A stretch of 64,000 nt of DNA from positions 1,736,001 to 1,800,000 of the forward strand of contig NZ_JACCAS010000002.1 in assembly GCF_013409255.1 (NCBI RefSeq), read 5' to 3'. The stretch is from Paraburkholderia bryophila. Lineage in GTDB: Bacteria; Pseudomonadota; Gammaproteobacteria; Burkholderiales; Burkholderiaceae. Below, piece by piece: positions 42,870 through 51,428 of the stretch. A program made the position numbers and the translations under genes. The first letter of the stretch is position 1. Every line of letters begins with the position of its first letter. A model generated the notes under the pieces. It saw nothing but the letters and a program-made list of their open reading frames with translations. It was not told the DNA's origin and did not search any database.

Positions 42870-43982
42870 TCAGGCCGGCAACGCGTCGTAGGCGGTGGCG
42901 AGGTGGTAGGGCGTGGTCGACGGCATGTCGGCGCGCGCCACGTCGCCAGCCACCGTTTTGCACTCGAACCAGCCTTGCGGACGCAGAAAGCGTTGCTGGA
43001 ACAGCGTGATTTGCCGCGGTAGCGCGGCGCGCACCGCCGGGTCATCGTGACTCGCCAGCGCACGCAAATATTCCGTTTGAGCCCAGATCCGCTGGGTGGC
43101 GTCCTTGATGCCGCCGGCTTCGTCGAGCGAGGCGCACACGCCGCCGGTTGCCTCGTCCACGCCGTTTTGCTGCGCAAACGCGAACGCGCGCGGCAGGGCT
43201 TCGGCAAGACCCGAGCCTTCGAACAACCCTCCCGCCTGCTTGACCAGCCAGAACCATTCGAACTGGTGGCCCGGTTCCAGACGGTTGTCTGCCGCGCCGA
43301 TCGGCAATTCGGCGACGCAACCGGTGGGCTCATGCACGAAGTGCCGCGCGATCGCGCCGGCGAGGTGTCGCAATGCGGCGTCGAACGCGTTGTCACGGGT
43401 TAATTCGCGGGCGGCGAGCCAGGCTTCGGTCAAATGCATCAGCGGATTCTGGATCGGCGTGCCCGTCACGCTTGCGAAGTCGGCGGTGAGCGCGGCGTTG
43501 AACAGATCGCCCTCAGCGGCGAAGTTCGACTGGATCAGCGCCGACGTGCGATGCACGGTTTCCAGCGCGTCGCGATTGCCCGAACGTCGGCCGAATTCGG
43601 CGCAGGCGAACACGACGAACGCCTGCGTGTACAGGTCTTTGGTCGTGTCGAGCGGCGCGCCTTGCGCGTCGACGCTGTAGAACCATCCACCGTGGCGCGT
43701 GTCCTGAAAGGTGTGCATCAGCGAGTCGAACAGCACTTGCGCATGAGCCGCGTCGCCGGCTTGCGAGAACACGAACAACTGTCGCGCGCACGCCATCGCA
43801 CGGTAGCGTTCGGCGGGCATGGGCTGGTGATCGTTCCCGGCGCTGACCGCTTCGTACGGCAGCTTCAGCGCGGTGTTGAAACCCGGGCCGCGCCACATGG
43901 GCAGCACCACGCTTGTGAAGTGATCGCGTAGCGCGGTGGCGAGGGCGATCGTCGAAGCGGCGGAAGGGTTCATGCTCTGCAT
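42870..43982 (-). CDS. AGE-family epimerase/isomerase
   Basis: A 370-residue (alpha/alpha)6-barrel protein of the N-acylglucosamine 2-epimerase/mannose isomerase family. Family segments are GPGFNTALKLPYEAVS, RQLFVFSQA, DTRHGGWFYSVDAQG, KDLYTQAFVVFACAEF, NPLMHLTEAWLA and EPGHQFEWFWLV; the histidines in the last two correspond to the catalytic region. The substrate could be a free hexose such as mannose/fructose or an N-acyl sugar. Starts ATG 43982 and 43973 are both possible. It is not in the fucose operon, and no sugar gene adjoins it. Confidence 0.88.
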   Translation of the reverse strand: MQSMNPSAASTIALATALRDHFTSVVLPMWRGPGFNTALKLPYEAVSAGNDHQPMPAERYRAMACARQLFVFSQAGDAAHAQVLFDSLMHTFQDTRHGGWFYSVDAQGAPLDTTKDLYTQAFVVFACAEFGRRSGNRDALETVHRTSALIQSNFAAEGDLFNAALTADFASVTGTPIQNPLMHLTEAWLAARELTRDNAFDAALRHLAGAIARHFVHEPTGCVAELPIGAADNRLEPGHQFEWFWLVKQAGGLFEGSGLAEALPRAFAFAQQNGVDEATGGVCASLDEAGGIKDATQRIWAQTEYLRALASHDDPAVRAALPRQITLFQQRFLRPQGWFECKTVAGDVARADMPSTTPYHLATAYDALPA

Positions 43983-44216
43983 AGTCGTTCGGTTGGTCAA
44001 ACACGGTGTGTCGAAGCGTCTGCGGACTCCGGCCACAGTCTGCGATGCGACGCGCGACGCAGTGCGGCGGCGCGGCGGCCGGCAAACCGGCGGGTGAGCG
44101 CGGATGCTACCCGGTTTCCTGATGCGCGGTTCGGAATCGGCGTGGCCTCTGTCGACGCGCTCCGCTTCGTTCCGCGCAACAACGGTGGCCGCCGCAGCGT
44201 GCGACTTAGGATAAAG

Positions 44217-44261
44217 CAAACGGGTCCCGTTTGGCACTGCGACCCCGTAGCGGAAACCGCT
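44217..44261. promoter_or_regulatory. Two short palindromes upstream of the MgtC-like gene
   Basis: CAAACGGG-T-CCCGTTTG (44217-44233) and AGCGG-AAA-CCGCT (44249-44261) lie 30-75 bp before the MgtC start codon, in the gene-free stretch 43983-44291. Their spacing and position suit operators or leader hairpins. Apart from a good AAGGAGGAAG ribosome site I see nothing else in that stretch. Confidence 0.4.
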
Positions 44262-44291
44262 CCAGATAATGTCCAGTAAGGAGGAAGAACC

Positions 44292-44978
44292 ATGTTGGGG
44301 AATCTCGATCTCATCTTGCGGCTGGTGCTGGCCGCTGCGCTCGGCAGCGTGATCGGCTTTGAGCGGGAACGGCTTTCATGGGCCGCCGGGCTGCGCACGC
44401 ATATGCTGGTCTGCGTCGGGTCGACGCTTATCATGATCGTGTCGGCCTATGGGTTTGCCGAAGTACTCACCGGCGATCACGTCGTGCTCGATCCGTCGCG
44501 GATGGCCGCGCAGGTGGTGTCGGGCATCGGCTTTCTCGGCGCGGGTTCGATCCTGCTGCGCGGCGAGATCGTGCGCGGGTTGACCACGGCGGCGAGCCTG
44601 TGGTCGGTCGCGGCGATCGGGTTGGCGGTCGGCGGCGGCCTGTACACGGCGTCGATCGCGGCGACCATCATCATTCTGATCATCCTCGCGGGCATCAAAC
44701 CGCTCGAACGCCGTTTCATCACCGTCAAACAGCGGCGCCAACTGACGATGATCGTCGAGCGCGGCACCATGACGTTTCATTCGCTGCACGACGAACTCGG
44801 CGCCGCGAGCCCGCGCGTCAAGCAGTTCGTGATGCAGCAAAGCGACGACGCGCCCGAGTGCGACGAGGTCATGATTACGCTGCATCGGGTGTCGAATGTG
44901 GAATACGAGGCGATCTGCGCGCGCTTGCGTCAACTGCATGGCGTCAAGCAGTTCCGGCAGGACGAGGCGTCGTCTTAA
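44292..44978 (+). CDS. MgtC/SapB family membrane protein
   Basis: A 228-residue protein with about four or five N-terminal membrane helices containing the MgtC signature (LVLAAALGSVIGFERER, AAGLRTHMLVCVGSTLIM, GIGFLGAGSILLRGEIVRG, LTTAASLWSVAAIGLAVG) and a soluble ACT-like C-terminal domain (about residues 150-225). MgtC proteins help survival at low magnesium and modulate the F-ATPase in pathogens; the role here is not known. AAGGAGGAAG gives a near-perfect ribosome site. Confidence 0.93.
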   Translation: MLGNLDLILRLVLAAALGSVIGFERERLSWAAGLRTHMLVCVGSTLIMIVSAYGFAEVLTGDHVVLDPSRMAAQVVSGIGFLGAGSILLRGEIVRGLTTAASLWSVAAIGLAVGGGLYTASIAATIIILIILAGIKPLERRFITVKQRRQLTMIVERGTMTFHSLHDELGAASPRVKQFVMQQSDDAPECDEVMITLHRVSNVEYEAICARLRQLHGVKQFRQDEASS

Positions 44979-45110
44979 AAAGCCGAAAATCGTCGGCGAA
45001 TGGCTTCGGCTGGGGCGGGCGGCCATGCGACAATGCGGTCTCAAAAATTCCAACGGCATTGACGAGCGGTGCTCGGCGCCCGCTTTCCGGCGACGACCGC
45101 TTTTTTCTCT

Positions 45111-46685
45111 ATGGCAGATTCCGTAGCATCCACGCAGTCCCGGCTTTCGCGCGCCGCTTCGAAGAAGCGACGCCAGGCCACCGTCTCGACCGAAACCGAA
45201 AACAAGCTGGCGCGCGCCGCGCGTTCGGCACAACGGCTCGCGCAACTGAGCGACGCCGCCCGCGACGGCAGCACGCTCGACCTGTTCCCCGACGATCCCA
45301 CCCGCGCGACGCTGGAAGCGATGAATATCGACGTCCGGCAAGGCACGCTGCATGGTTTCGAATTACCCGATGTCGTGTTGGCCGCGGTCGGCGTGATCGA
45401 TGCCGGCGACGGCGCGCTGCCGGACGCGCGGTCGGTGCGTCGTGCGCCGCGTGCCGCGAAGGCCGACGAGCCGACGCCGGTCAACGCGGTATTGAGCGGA
45501 CTGGATATGGAGCCTTGGGACGCGGCGGGGTCGTCGGCGGCTGAGCTGGCGTTCGGGGACGTGACGCCGAAGGAACGGACTGCCGCGGGTGATAAGTTGG
45601 CGACATCGACGTCGACATCGGCGCGCGATGCGGCGACGCCGCTGACGCCTGCGATGGCGGCGGCGACGGTGGCGCGCAGCGTGACCGCGCTGCGCCAGGC
45701 GAGTGCGATGGGTGCGACGTCGACGGATGATTCGGCGATGGCATCGACCTCTGGCGGCGTGAAGACGCCGCCGCGATTCGCCGCGACGTTTGCCAAGGCG
45801 ACGACGGCTTCGCGCGACGTGGGACGTGCGGCGGGTGTGGTCGCTGATGTGAACGCGCGCGCCGCTAGCGCGGCTGGTAATGCGCCTGCTGGCGCGGCTT
45901 CCGATGCGTCCATGCGCGCGAGCGACGGCGTCGCGGCAGATGCGAACACGGGCGCAGTAGCAGGCACGGACATCGGCGCCACTGCCGACGCGAACACTGG
46001 CAAAGCCACCGACACGAATGCCACCGCGACCATCGGCGCGAGCGAGCCGAACGAGCCGAACGAGCCGAACCAGCCGAACGAGCCGAACGCGTCAAGCGAT
46101 CGACTCACACCACAATCGGTTGCAGCATCCGCCGGGCCGAAACCAGGCGTGAACCCGTCGCTTACCGCCGCCGGCTCCGCCAACGCCGCGTTCGCCGAGC
46201 CCTGGCGGGAAGCGCGCCGCGCCGAAGCGGCCGCAGCCGCGCTACGTGCCGCGCCGGAGCTCGATCGCGCACGGGCGACCGCCTTCGCCGATACCGTCGA
46301 TGCGCTATACGGCGTGATCGCCGATCAGCGCCGCGCGGCAAGTGATCACTCGCGTCGCATGAAATGGTTGCTGCCGATCGTGGTGGGCGCCTTGCTGGTG
46401 ACTGTGGCTATCGGCATTACGCAGACTGTGCTGTTGATGCGTCTGACGCGCGAAACCACCGCCCAACAGCATCGCATCGAACAGTTGATGCAGAACCAGC
46501 AGGCGGCCATGACCAGCCTGCTCGATACGCACATGGCGATGGCCGCCGCCGCCGCTGCGAATGCCAATGCTGCCGCTGCGGCCGCTTCCACCACGCCTCA
46601 GCAAGTAGCCGCCACGCCGGCGCACAGCAAGCGTGCTGCGCGCGCGCAGCACGCGCACAAGCCGAAAGCCTCCAACTCGCGCTGA
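45111..46685 (+). CDS. Membrane-anchored low-complexity hypothetical protein
   Basis: A 524-residue protein. A basic, helical N-terminus (residues 1-50) is followed by a short folded-looking part (DLFPDDPTRATLEAMNIDVR) and a long Ala/Thr/Asp/Ser-rich low-complexity region containing an NEP repeat (EPNEPNEPNQPNEPN, about residue 316). A single membrane helix lies near residues 418-443 (MKWLLPIVVGALLVTVAIGI), with a short coiled coil, an alanine run and a basic tail after it. It looks like a C-terminally anchored scaffold-type protein; I do not know a function. The frame is open from 45069; ATG 45111 is chosen. Confidence 0.72.
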   Translation: MADSVASTQSRLSRAASKKRRQATVSTETENKLARAARSAQRLAQLSDAARDGSTLDLFPDDPTRATLEAMNIDVRQGTLHGFELPDVVLAAVGVIDAGDGALPDARSVRRAPRAAKADEPTPVNAVLSGLDMEPWDAAGSSAAELAFGDVTPKERTAAGDKLATSTSTSARDAATPLTPAMAAATVARSVTALRQASAMGATSTDDSAMASTSGGVKTPPRFAATFAKATTASRDVGRAAGVVADVNARAASAAGNAPAGAASDASMRASDGVAADANTGAVAGTDIGATADANTGKATDTNATATIGASEPNEPNEPNQPNEPNASSDRLTPQSVAASAGPKPGVNPSLTAAGSANAAFAEPWREARRAEAAAAALRAAPELDRARATAFADTVDALYGVIADQRRAASDHSRRMKWLLPIVVGALLVTVAIGITQTVLLMRLTRETTAQQHRIEQLMQNQQAAMTSLLDTHMAMAAAAAANANAAAAAASTTPQQVAATPAHSKRAARAQHAHKPKASNSR

Positions 46686-46898
46686 AACTGAGACTGAGAC
46701 TGAGCGAACGCCGCGCCACGCCAACGCTTCATTGGCCGCGGCGCGGGCCGTTTCGATGGCCTGGTCTCGCTCGTGTCTGCTCTTTTGCCCCCAAATCTCA
46801 AAAAAAGGGACGTTGTCATGATGCGACGCACCATGACGATCAAGCCTGTGACAACGCACCACACCCGAAAAAATGCTGCATTGCACTAGATTTTGCCT

Positions 46899-46910
46899 AG
46901 GGAAAACCCT
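46899..46910. promoter_or_regulatory. AGGGAAAACCCT palindrome, site 1, just upstream of a perfect -10 box
   Basis: The palindrome ends on the first T of a perfect TATAAT (46910-46915). The -35 region at the proper distance is poor, which suggests a regulated promoter. A second copy lies 25 bp downstream. Confidence 0.6.
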
Positions 46911-46923
46911 ATAATCTCAATTA

Positions 46924-46935
46924 AGGGAAAACCCT
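46924..46935. promoter_or_regulatory. AGGGAAAACCCT palindrome, site 2, near the transcription start
   Basis: Exact 12-bp copy of site 1, centred 25 bp further downstream, so the two flank the -10 box of the DUF3563 gene. The shared core GGGAAAACCC also occurs before the Aer-like chemoreceptor gene. Confidence 0.6.
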
Positions 46936-46964
46936 AGTCAATGCAGCATCAACCGGGAGTCGCC

Positions 46965-47123
46965 ATGAGCTTCATTTTTGCTTTGTTCCAAAAGGTCAGC
47001 GACCTCTTCGCGTCGCCCCATCTGCCGCTGGATTCGGACTACTCGTACGAAGCGCGCAGCCGCGAAGCGGACCGCGTGCGCCGTGCGCAGTCCACGTTGT
47101 TCGGCGTCAAGCTGAGCGACTAA
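46965..47123 (+). CDS. DUF3563 family small protein
   Basis: A 52-residue protein (MSFIFALFQKVSDLFASPHL at the start, ending FGVKLSD) matching the short DUF3563 family of Burkholderiaceae: an amphipathic hydrophobic N-terminal helix and a charged, arginine-rich second half. Function is unknown. The frame is open from ATG 46941, but ATG 46965 has GGGAG upstream and starts the conserved part. The gene has its own promoter with two palindromes around the -10 box and its own terminator, so it is separately and probably strongly regulated. Confidence 0.85.
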   Translation: MSFIFALFQKVSDLFASPHLPLDSDYSYEARSREADRVRRAQSTLFGVKLSD

Positions 47124-47197
47124 GAAAACCAGGTCGTATCAGCCTGAGCGTGGACCACCGCGCGCGGGCGCGCACTTCGGGTGCGCCGTATCTTTAG

Positions 47198-47238
47198 AGC
47201 CACTGTTCGCGAAACGCGTACCGTGGCTTTTGTTTTTT
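47198..47238 (+). terminator. Terminator after the DUF3563 gene
   Basis: AGCCAC/GTGGCT outer stem with an inner CGCG-AAA-CGCG hairpin and a T-rich tail (TTTTGTTTTTT). The rest of the gene-free stretch 47124-47560 holds only a GC-rich hairpin near 47160-47187 and an unconvincing frame at 47230-47502. Confidence 0.8.
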
Positions 47239-47560
47239 GGGGCGCCTCCGCACCGGCTTGCCCACGTCACCGAATATTTCCGCGCCGAAATGAGTGTAAC
47301 GGGGGCTGACAGTCTGCTGACGCGTCGCCTGCACGATTCGTCGCGCATGGCTTTGCAGGTGGGAGTTCCGCGCGAGAACGCGGCCCTGTCATCGGTCCCT
47401 TTCATTGAAATCTGCGCTTACAAGTCCTCACGTCTTCATGCGGTTTGCGCCGCTAAAGTTGGTTTCAAGCGTACGGCGTCTGGTTGGAGCCTGAAACCCT
47501 AGGTCGCGGTTGACCGCACACGGACGCTGGCTTGATACCAAACTTTGATGGGAGGTCACC

Positions 47561-47863
47561 ATGAAAACCTTTAACAAAACATCGCGTTCGATTATTGCGA
47601 CCCTGCTAGCCGGCGGCGCATTGCTGGCAGCAGGCAGCGCTTTCGCGCAGGAGCGGGTAGTAGTCGAGGGCGGCCCGGGCCCGGTGGTCTACGGTCAGCC
47701 GCACATGATGCCGGTGGGCGTGTCGATCGACATCGGCTGGCATGGCGATCGTTACTACGACGGCCATCGTTACTGGGCGCACGACGACTGGATGCGTCGT
47801 CATCCGCACGACAACGATCCGCGTCACCATGACGACCATCGTCCGCCGCCCCCGCGTTATTGA
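47561..47863 (+). CDS. Small secreted His/Pro-rich protein
   Basis: A 100-residue protein with a clear Sec signal peptide (RSIIATLLAGGALLAAGSAFA, cut about residue 29). The short mature part is rich in His, Asp, Tyr and Pro (GWHGDRYYDGHRYWAHDD, HHDDHRPPPPRY). The histidine/aspartate clusters suggest metal binding in the periplasm, which is only composition-based. GGGAGGTCACC is a strong ribosome site for ATG 47561. It appears monocistronic, with a terminator 60 bp downstream. Confidence 0.8.
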   Translation: MKTFNKTSRSIIATLLAGGALLAAGSAFAQERVVVEGGPGPVVYGQPHMMPVGVSIDIGWHGDRYYDGHRYWAHDDWMRRHPHDNDPRHHDDHRPPPPRY

Positions 47864-47924
47864 TAGGCGCCAGGCGCCAGCAACGGGCGCGTGACCGCGC
47901 CGCATGACGCGGCGTGAAATCGAC

Positions 47925-47958
47925 AAAGCCGGTCCTTCCTCGCGGAAGACCGGCTTTG
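47925..47958 (+). terminator. Rho-independent terminator after the His-rich protein gene
   Basis: Stem AAAGCCGGTC-CTTCC pairing with GGAAG-ACCGGCTTT across a TCGC loop, with one bulged base, followed by a short T-rich stretch. Confidence 0.82.
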
Positions 47959-48031
47959 TTGCGTTCGGGGCGGCGAACGGACGCGCTGCGCTATGCTTCA
48001 AAGCTTTCATCGACGGTAGCGGGAGAGCGGC

Positions 48032-48958
48032 GTGGAGAAGGACGTGATGAAGGCAGTGATAGGCGTAGTCGGCACGGGATTGATGGGCGTGGGCATCGCG
48101 ACCCAAAGCGCGTTGCATGGGCACAGGACGATCGTTCACGACGTCGACCCGGCGCGTCTCGCAAGCGTGGCGCCCAAAGCGGAGGCGGTGCTCGACGAAC
48201 TGATCGACGCCGGGCGCATCGACCCGGCCGCTAAACAGGCGGCGCTCGCGCGCATCGAGACGCATGCGCAACTCGACGTGATGGCGTCGGCGCAATTCGT
48301 GATCGAGGCGATTCCCGAGGTGCTCGAACTGAAGCATCGGCTGTATGCGGCGCTGGCTCCTTTGCTGGCAAGCGACGCGATTCTCGCGAGCAACACGAGC
48401 GGTTTTCCGCCCGATCAACTGGTCGCGCCATTGCGGGCGAAAGAGCGTTTTCTGATCGCGCATTTCTGGAATCCGCCGCACATGATTCCGTTGGTCGAAG
48501 TCGTGCCGGGCACCGCGACTGCGCCGGACGTGACGCAACAAACCGCCGCGTTGATGAGCGCGATCGGCATGGAGCCCGTGGTGCTGGCGAAGGCGATTCC
48601 GGGTTTTGTCGGCAATCGCTTGCAGTTCGCGGTGCTGCGCGAAGCTTTGAATATCGTCCGTTCAGGCGCAGCCACGGCGGAGGTGGTTGATCGCGTGATG
48701 AAGGCGTCGCTCGGTCGGCGTTGGGGAATCGTCGGGCCGCTGGAGGGCGCGGATATGGGTGGGCTCGACACCTTCCTCGATATCGCCTCGCATCTGATGC
48801 CGGAATTGGCCAAAGACGAAGACGTGCTGGATCTGTTGCGGCAGCAGGTCGACGCCGGCCGAGTCGGTGTGCGCAGCGGCGCGGGGTTTTATGAGTGGGA
48901 CGAGGCGCATTTAGCGCACGTTAAGGCAGGTCGCAAGCGGTTGATTAGTCGCGGATAA
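48032..48958 (+). CDS. 3-hydroxyacyl-CoA dehydrogenase family protein
   Basis: A 308-residue NAD-dependent dehydrogenase. The Rossmann motif is VIGVVGTGLMGVGIA with an acidic residue after strand 2 (VHDVDP). Later landmarks are ASNTSGF, ERFLIAHFWNPPHMIPLVEV (catalytic histidine) and GFVGNRLQFAVLREAL with the second domain. The group includes 3-hydroxybutyryl-CoA dehydrogenases and related enzymes such as L-gulonate or carnitine dehydrogenases. With no beta-oxidation genes nearby I leave the substrate open. GTG 48032 (GGGAG upstream) and ATG 48047 (GAAGGA upstream) are both plausible starts. Confidence 0.88.
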   Translation: MEKDVMKAVIGVVGTGLMGVGIATQSALHGHRTIVHDVDPARLASVAPKAEAVLDELIDAGRIDPAAKQAALARIETHAQLDVMASAQFVIEAIPEVLELKHRLYAALAPLLASDAILASNTSGFPPDQLVAPLRAKERFLIAHFWNPPHMIPLVEVVPGTATAPDVTQQTAALMSAIGMEPVVLAKAIPGFVGNRLQFAVLREALNIVRSGAATAEVVDRVMKASLGRRWGIVGPLEGADMGGLDTFLDIASHLMPELAKDEDVLDLLRQQVDAGRVGVRSGAGFYEWDEAHLAHVKAGRKRLISRG

Positions 48959-49215
48959 TCGGTCCGGGCTGAATCCGGTTGAATGCGTAAATATGCAAGT
49001 TGATTAATCGTTCATTCGAGATGCATTTTACGCGTTAGATTATTTCAAATTACTTTCTGATGTTATGATTATGTAATTATTTTCTCGAAAAATTCTCCCC
49101 GACTCCCCTAAAGAACTCGCTGCTTAACGTCGATATTAGTCTTACGAAAGACGCGGCTCATTGTAAGCCGTGCAAAAGACCACACCGATCGAGCGAGCTC
49201 GCAACGAAAAGTTGC
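48959..49215 (+). promoter_or_regulatory. AT-rich upstream region of the two-partner secretion locus
   Basis: This 257-bp stretch, especially 48985-49100, is far more AT-rich than the coding DNA around it (runs such as TTTCAAATTACTTT and TTATGATTATGTAATTATT). It must hold the promoter of the exoprotein operon. No single promoter stands out; it is a natural H-NS target. Confidence 0.5.
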
Positions 49216-51420
49216 GTGAAAACAAGAATGTACCGGAGCACTCGGGGAAGCGGCGCAGGTGTCGGGAGCCTGCGTTCGCACTGTCATCCAGCCAGACTGG
49301 CTGTCGTACTGTTGACCGCCGCGCCTTTGTGCGCCGGGGCGGTCGGCATTGCCGTGGACGGCGGAACGGCCACGTCCGTTTCAACCGGGTCGAATGGCCA
49401 CCAGACGGTCAATATCGCGCCGGCTTTCGCGGGCGTGTCGAATAATACCTATAGCAGTTTCAGCGTCGACACGGCCGGCGCGTCGCTCAATAACGTGGGC
49501 ATCAATGCCCGAACGATTGTCAACCAGGTAACGAGCACCAATCCCAGCATTATCAGTGGGCAAATCGACGTGCTCGGTCCGCGAGCGAACGTGATATTGG
49601 CCAATCCAAACGGCATTACGGTCAATGGCGGTTCGTTCATTAATACGGGCCGCCTCGTCCTGACCACCGGCCACGTCAGTTTCAAGGACACCATACCGGT
49701 GGCCGGCTTGCCCGAACGGGACATCGTGCTCGATACAAGCACCGGGACCATCGTGGTCGGTCCGCAGGGATTGGCGAGCGCGCTGATCGGGCTCGATCTG
49801 ATCGCCAAAAATGTGCAGATCAACGGTCCACTCGCCAACACCTTCGACAACGGCAACGCCTATACCCGTGTCGTAGCTGGCACCAGCAACGTCACGCTGA
49901 ACACCGCCGTTTCGCCGAACGACAACGGCAACGACTGGCTCACGCTGAGTCCGTCCACCCCCCCGGCCACCGCGCGTTCATTCGCGATCGACATCACCGC
50001 CGCCGGCAGCCTGTCGAGCGGCCGCGTGCAATTGATCGTCACCGACCAGGGGCCGGGCGTGCGCAGCGCGGGGCAGATGAATGCGTCGCTCGGCGACTTC
50101 ACGCTTGCATCAAACGGTTCGGTGCAGTTTCTGAATACGTCGCTGACCGCGGCGAACAATATCAACCTGCAGGTGCAGGACGGCATCGCGATTTCGGATA
50201 CGCAACTCAAAGCGAACGCCGGCTCGGCCACGCTGAGCGCGACCGGCGCGGTCAGCCTGACCGGCAGCAGCCTGCTGGCCAACACCGGCATCGACATTAG
50301 CGGCGCGGGTATCTCGTCGATACAAGACGCCACCGCGCAATCCGTGATCGCGTCGACGACGAGCGGCGTTGTGCTGACCAGTTCCGGCGACATCACCAAC
50401 ATCGGCTCGCTGATCCAGGGCGAGCAAAAAAACGCCCTCGACTCCGCCTCGCTCGGCGCGATCACGCTGAACGCGAAGGGCAACGTGCTGAATCAGTCCA
50501 CGCCTGACACGCAACTCGGCATCATCTTCGGCAACACGGGCGACGTCTTGGTGACTGCTGGCGGTTCAGTGACCAACCGTAACGCCCGCATCCTGTCGAA
50601 TCAGAATCTCACGATCACGGCCGGCGGCGACGTCGACAATATCGTCGATCATTCGAGCGGCACGAACGGCGGCGCGCCGGTCCGCTATTCGGATAGCAGT
50701 TGGCGGCTGATTTTCGTCAAGCATCGCGAGGACGGCTTCACGGTCGATTACGGCGCGATTGCCGATCCGAACAAGCTGGCGTACCTGACCGCCGCCGACG
50801 GCGGTAATGTAACGATCGCCGCGCAGAACGTGCACAACATTGGCGGCACGATTCAGGCGGGAACCGACCCGGCGCACCCGGATGTCGGTGGCTCGATCTC
50901 GATCGCCGCGCGCGATCAACTGGTCACGCAGGCCATCTTCACCGGGCAGGCGTCGTTTCATCAAACCTGCTTTTTCTTCTGCAGTTCGAGTTCGTCGAGC
51001 ACGGTGCAGGGTTATGGCGGCGTGATCCAGGCGAACAACGACATCAACCTGAAGGCCGGCACGCAGATCACGAACACGGGTGGCATCGTGCTAGCGGAAG
51101 GCACGCTCAAACTCGACGCCCCGAAAACGCTCGCCCAAGCCGTGCTCGGCTACAGCGCGATCAACCGCACCCATGACCTCAAGGCGTGGTTCGGCAACTC
51201 ATGGTCCGCAATTTTCGCCGCGGACACCGGTGGCCTGTTCAGCGGCGGCAGCGGCCAGGTCGAGCTGACCGGAGAGGCGGACATTGAAGGCGGCTCGTAT
51301 AACGCGCCCGGCGGCATCAAGGCGGCCGGCGGTGTGAACACGATTCGCGTGCCGTATCGCGCGCCGGTCACGATCGGCAATCACAACCACCTCGGGTTGG
51401 TGTCATGGTTCGGGCTATGA
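49216..51420 (+). CDS. Two-partner secretion exoprotein (TpsA, FhaB N-terminal type), short
   Basis: A 734-residue filamentous-haemagglutinin-like protein. A long signal region (core LAVVLLTAAPLCAGAVG) precedes the TPS secretion domain (about residues 45-300) with NNVGINARTIVNQVTS and the hallmark ANPNGITVNGGSFINTGR (NPNG near residue 130). Beta-helix-like repeats follow. Near residue 585 there is an unusual CFFFC motif followed by a serine run; TpsA proteins usually lack cysteine. It ends at 734 residues without a long repeat region. GTG 49216 or ATG 49228 may be the start. The transporter gene follows at once, so it is a probable partner. Confidence 0.88.
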   Translation: MKTRMYRSTRGSGAGVGSLRSHCHPARLAVVLLTAAPLCAGAVGIAVDGGTATSVSTGSNGHQTVNIAPAFAGVSNNTYSSFSVDTAGASLNNVGINARTIVNQVTSTNPSIISGQIDVLGPRANVILANPNGITVNGGSFINTGRLVLTTGHVSFKDTIPVAGLPERDIVLDTSTGTIVVGPQGLASALIGLDLIAKNVQINGPLANTFDNGNAYTRVVAGTSNVTLNTAVSPNDNGNDWLTLSPSTPPATARSFAIDITAAGSLSSGRVQLIVTDQGPGVRSAGQMNASLGDFTLASNGSVQFLNTSLTAANNINLQVQDGIAISDTQLKANAGSATLSATGAVSLTGSSLLANTGIDISGAGISSIQDATAQSVIASTTSGVVLTSSGDITNIGSLIQGEQKNALDSASLGAITLNAKGNVLNQSTPDTQLGIIFGNTGDVLVTAGGSVTNRNARILSNQNLTITAGGDVDNIVDHSSGTNGGAPVRYSDSSWRLIFVKHREDGFTVDYGAIADPNKLAYLTAADGGNVTIAAQNVHNIGGTIQAGTDPAHPDVGGSISIAARDQLVTQAIFTGQASFHQTCFFFCSSSSSSTVQGYGGVIQANNDINLKAGTQITNTGGIVLAEGTLKLDAPKTLAQAVLGYSAINRTHDLKAWFGNSWSAIFAADTGGLFSGGSGQVELTGEADIEGGSYNAPGGIKAAGGVNTIRVPYRAPVTIGNHNHLGLVSWFGL

Positions 51421-51428
51421 GGTCGGCC

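Noticed and set aside
47230..47502. 90-codon frame between the DUF3563 and His-rich protein genes
   Set aside because: Starts within the terminator region, has no ribosome site, and shows no recognisable feature.
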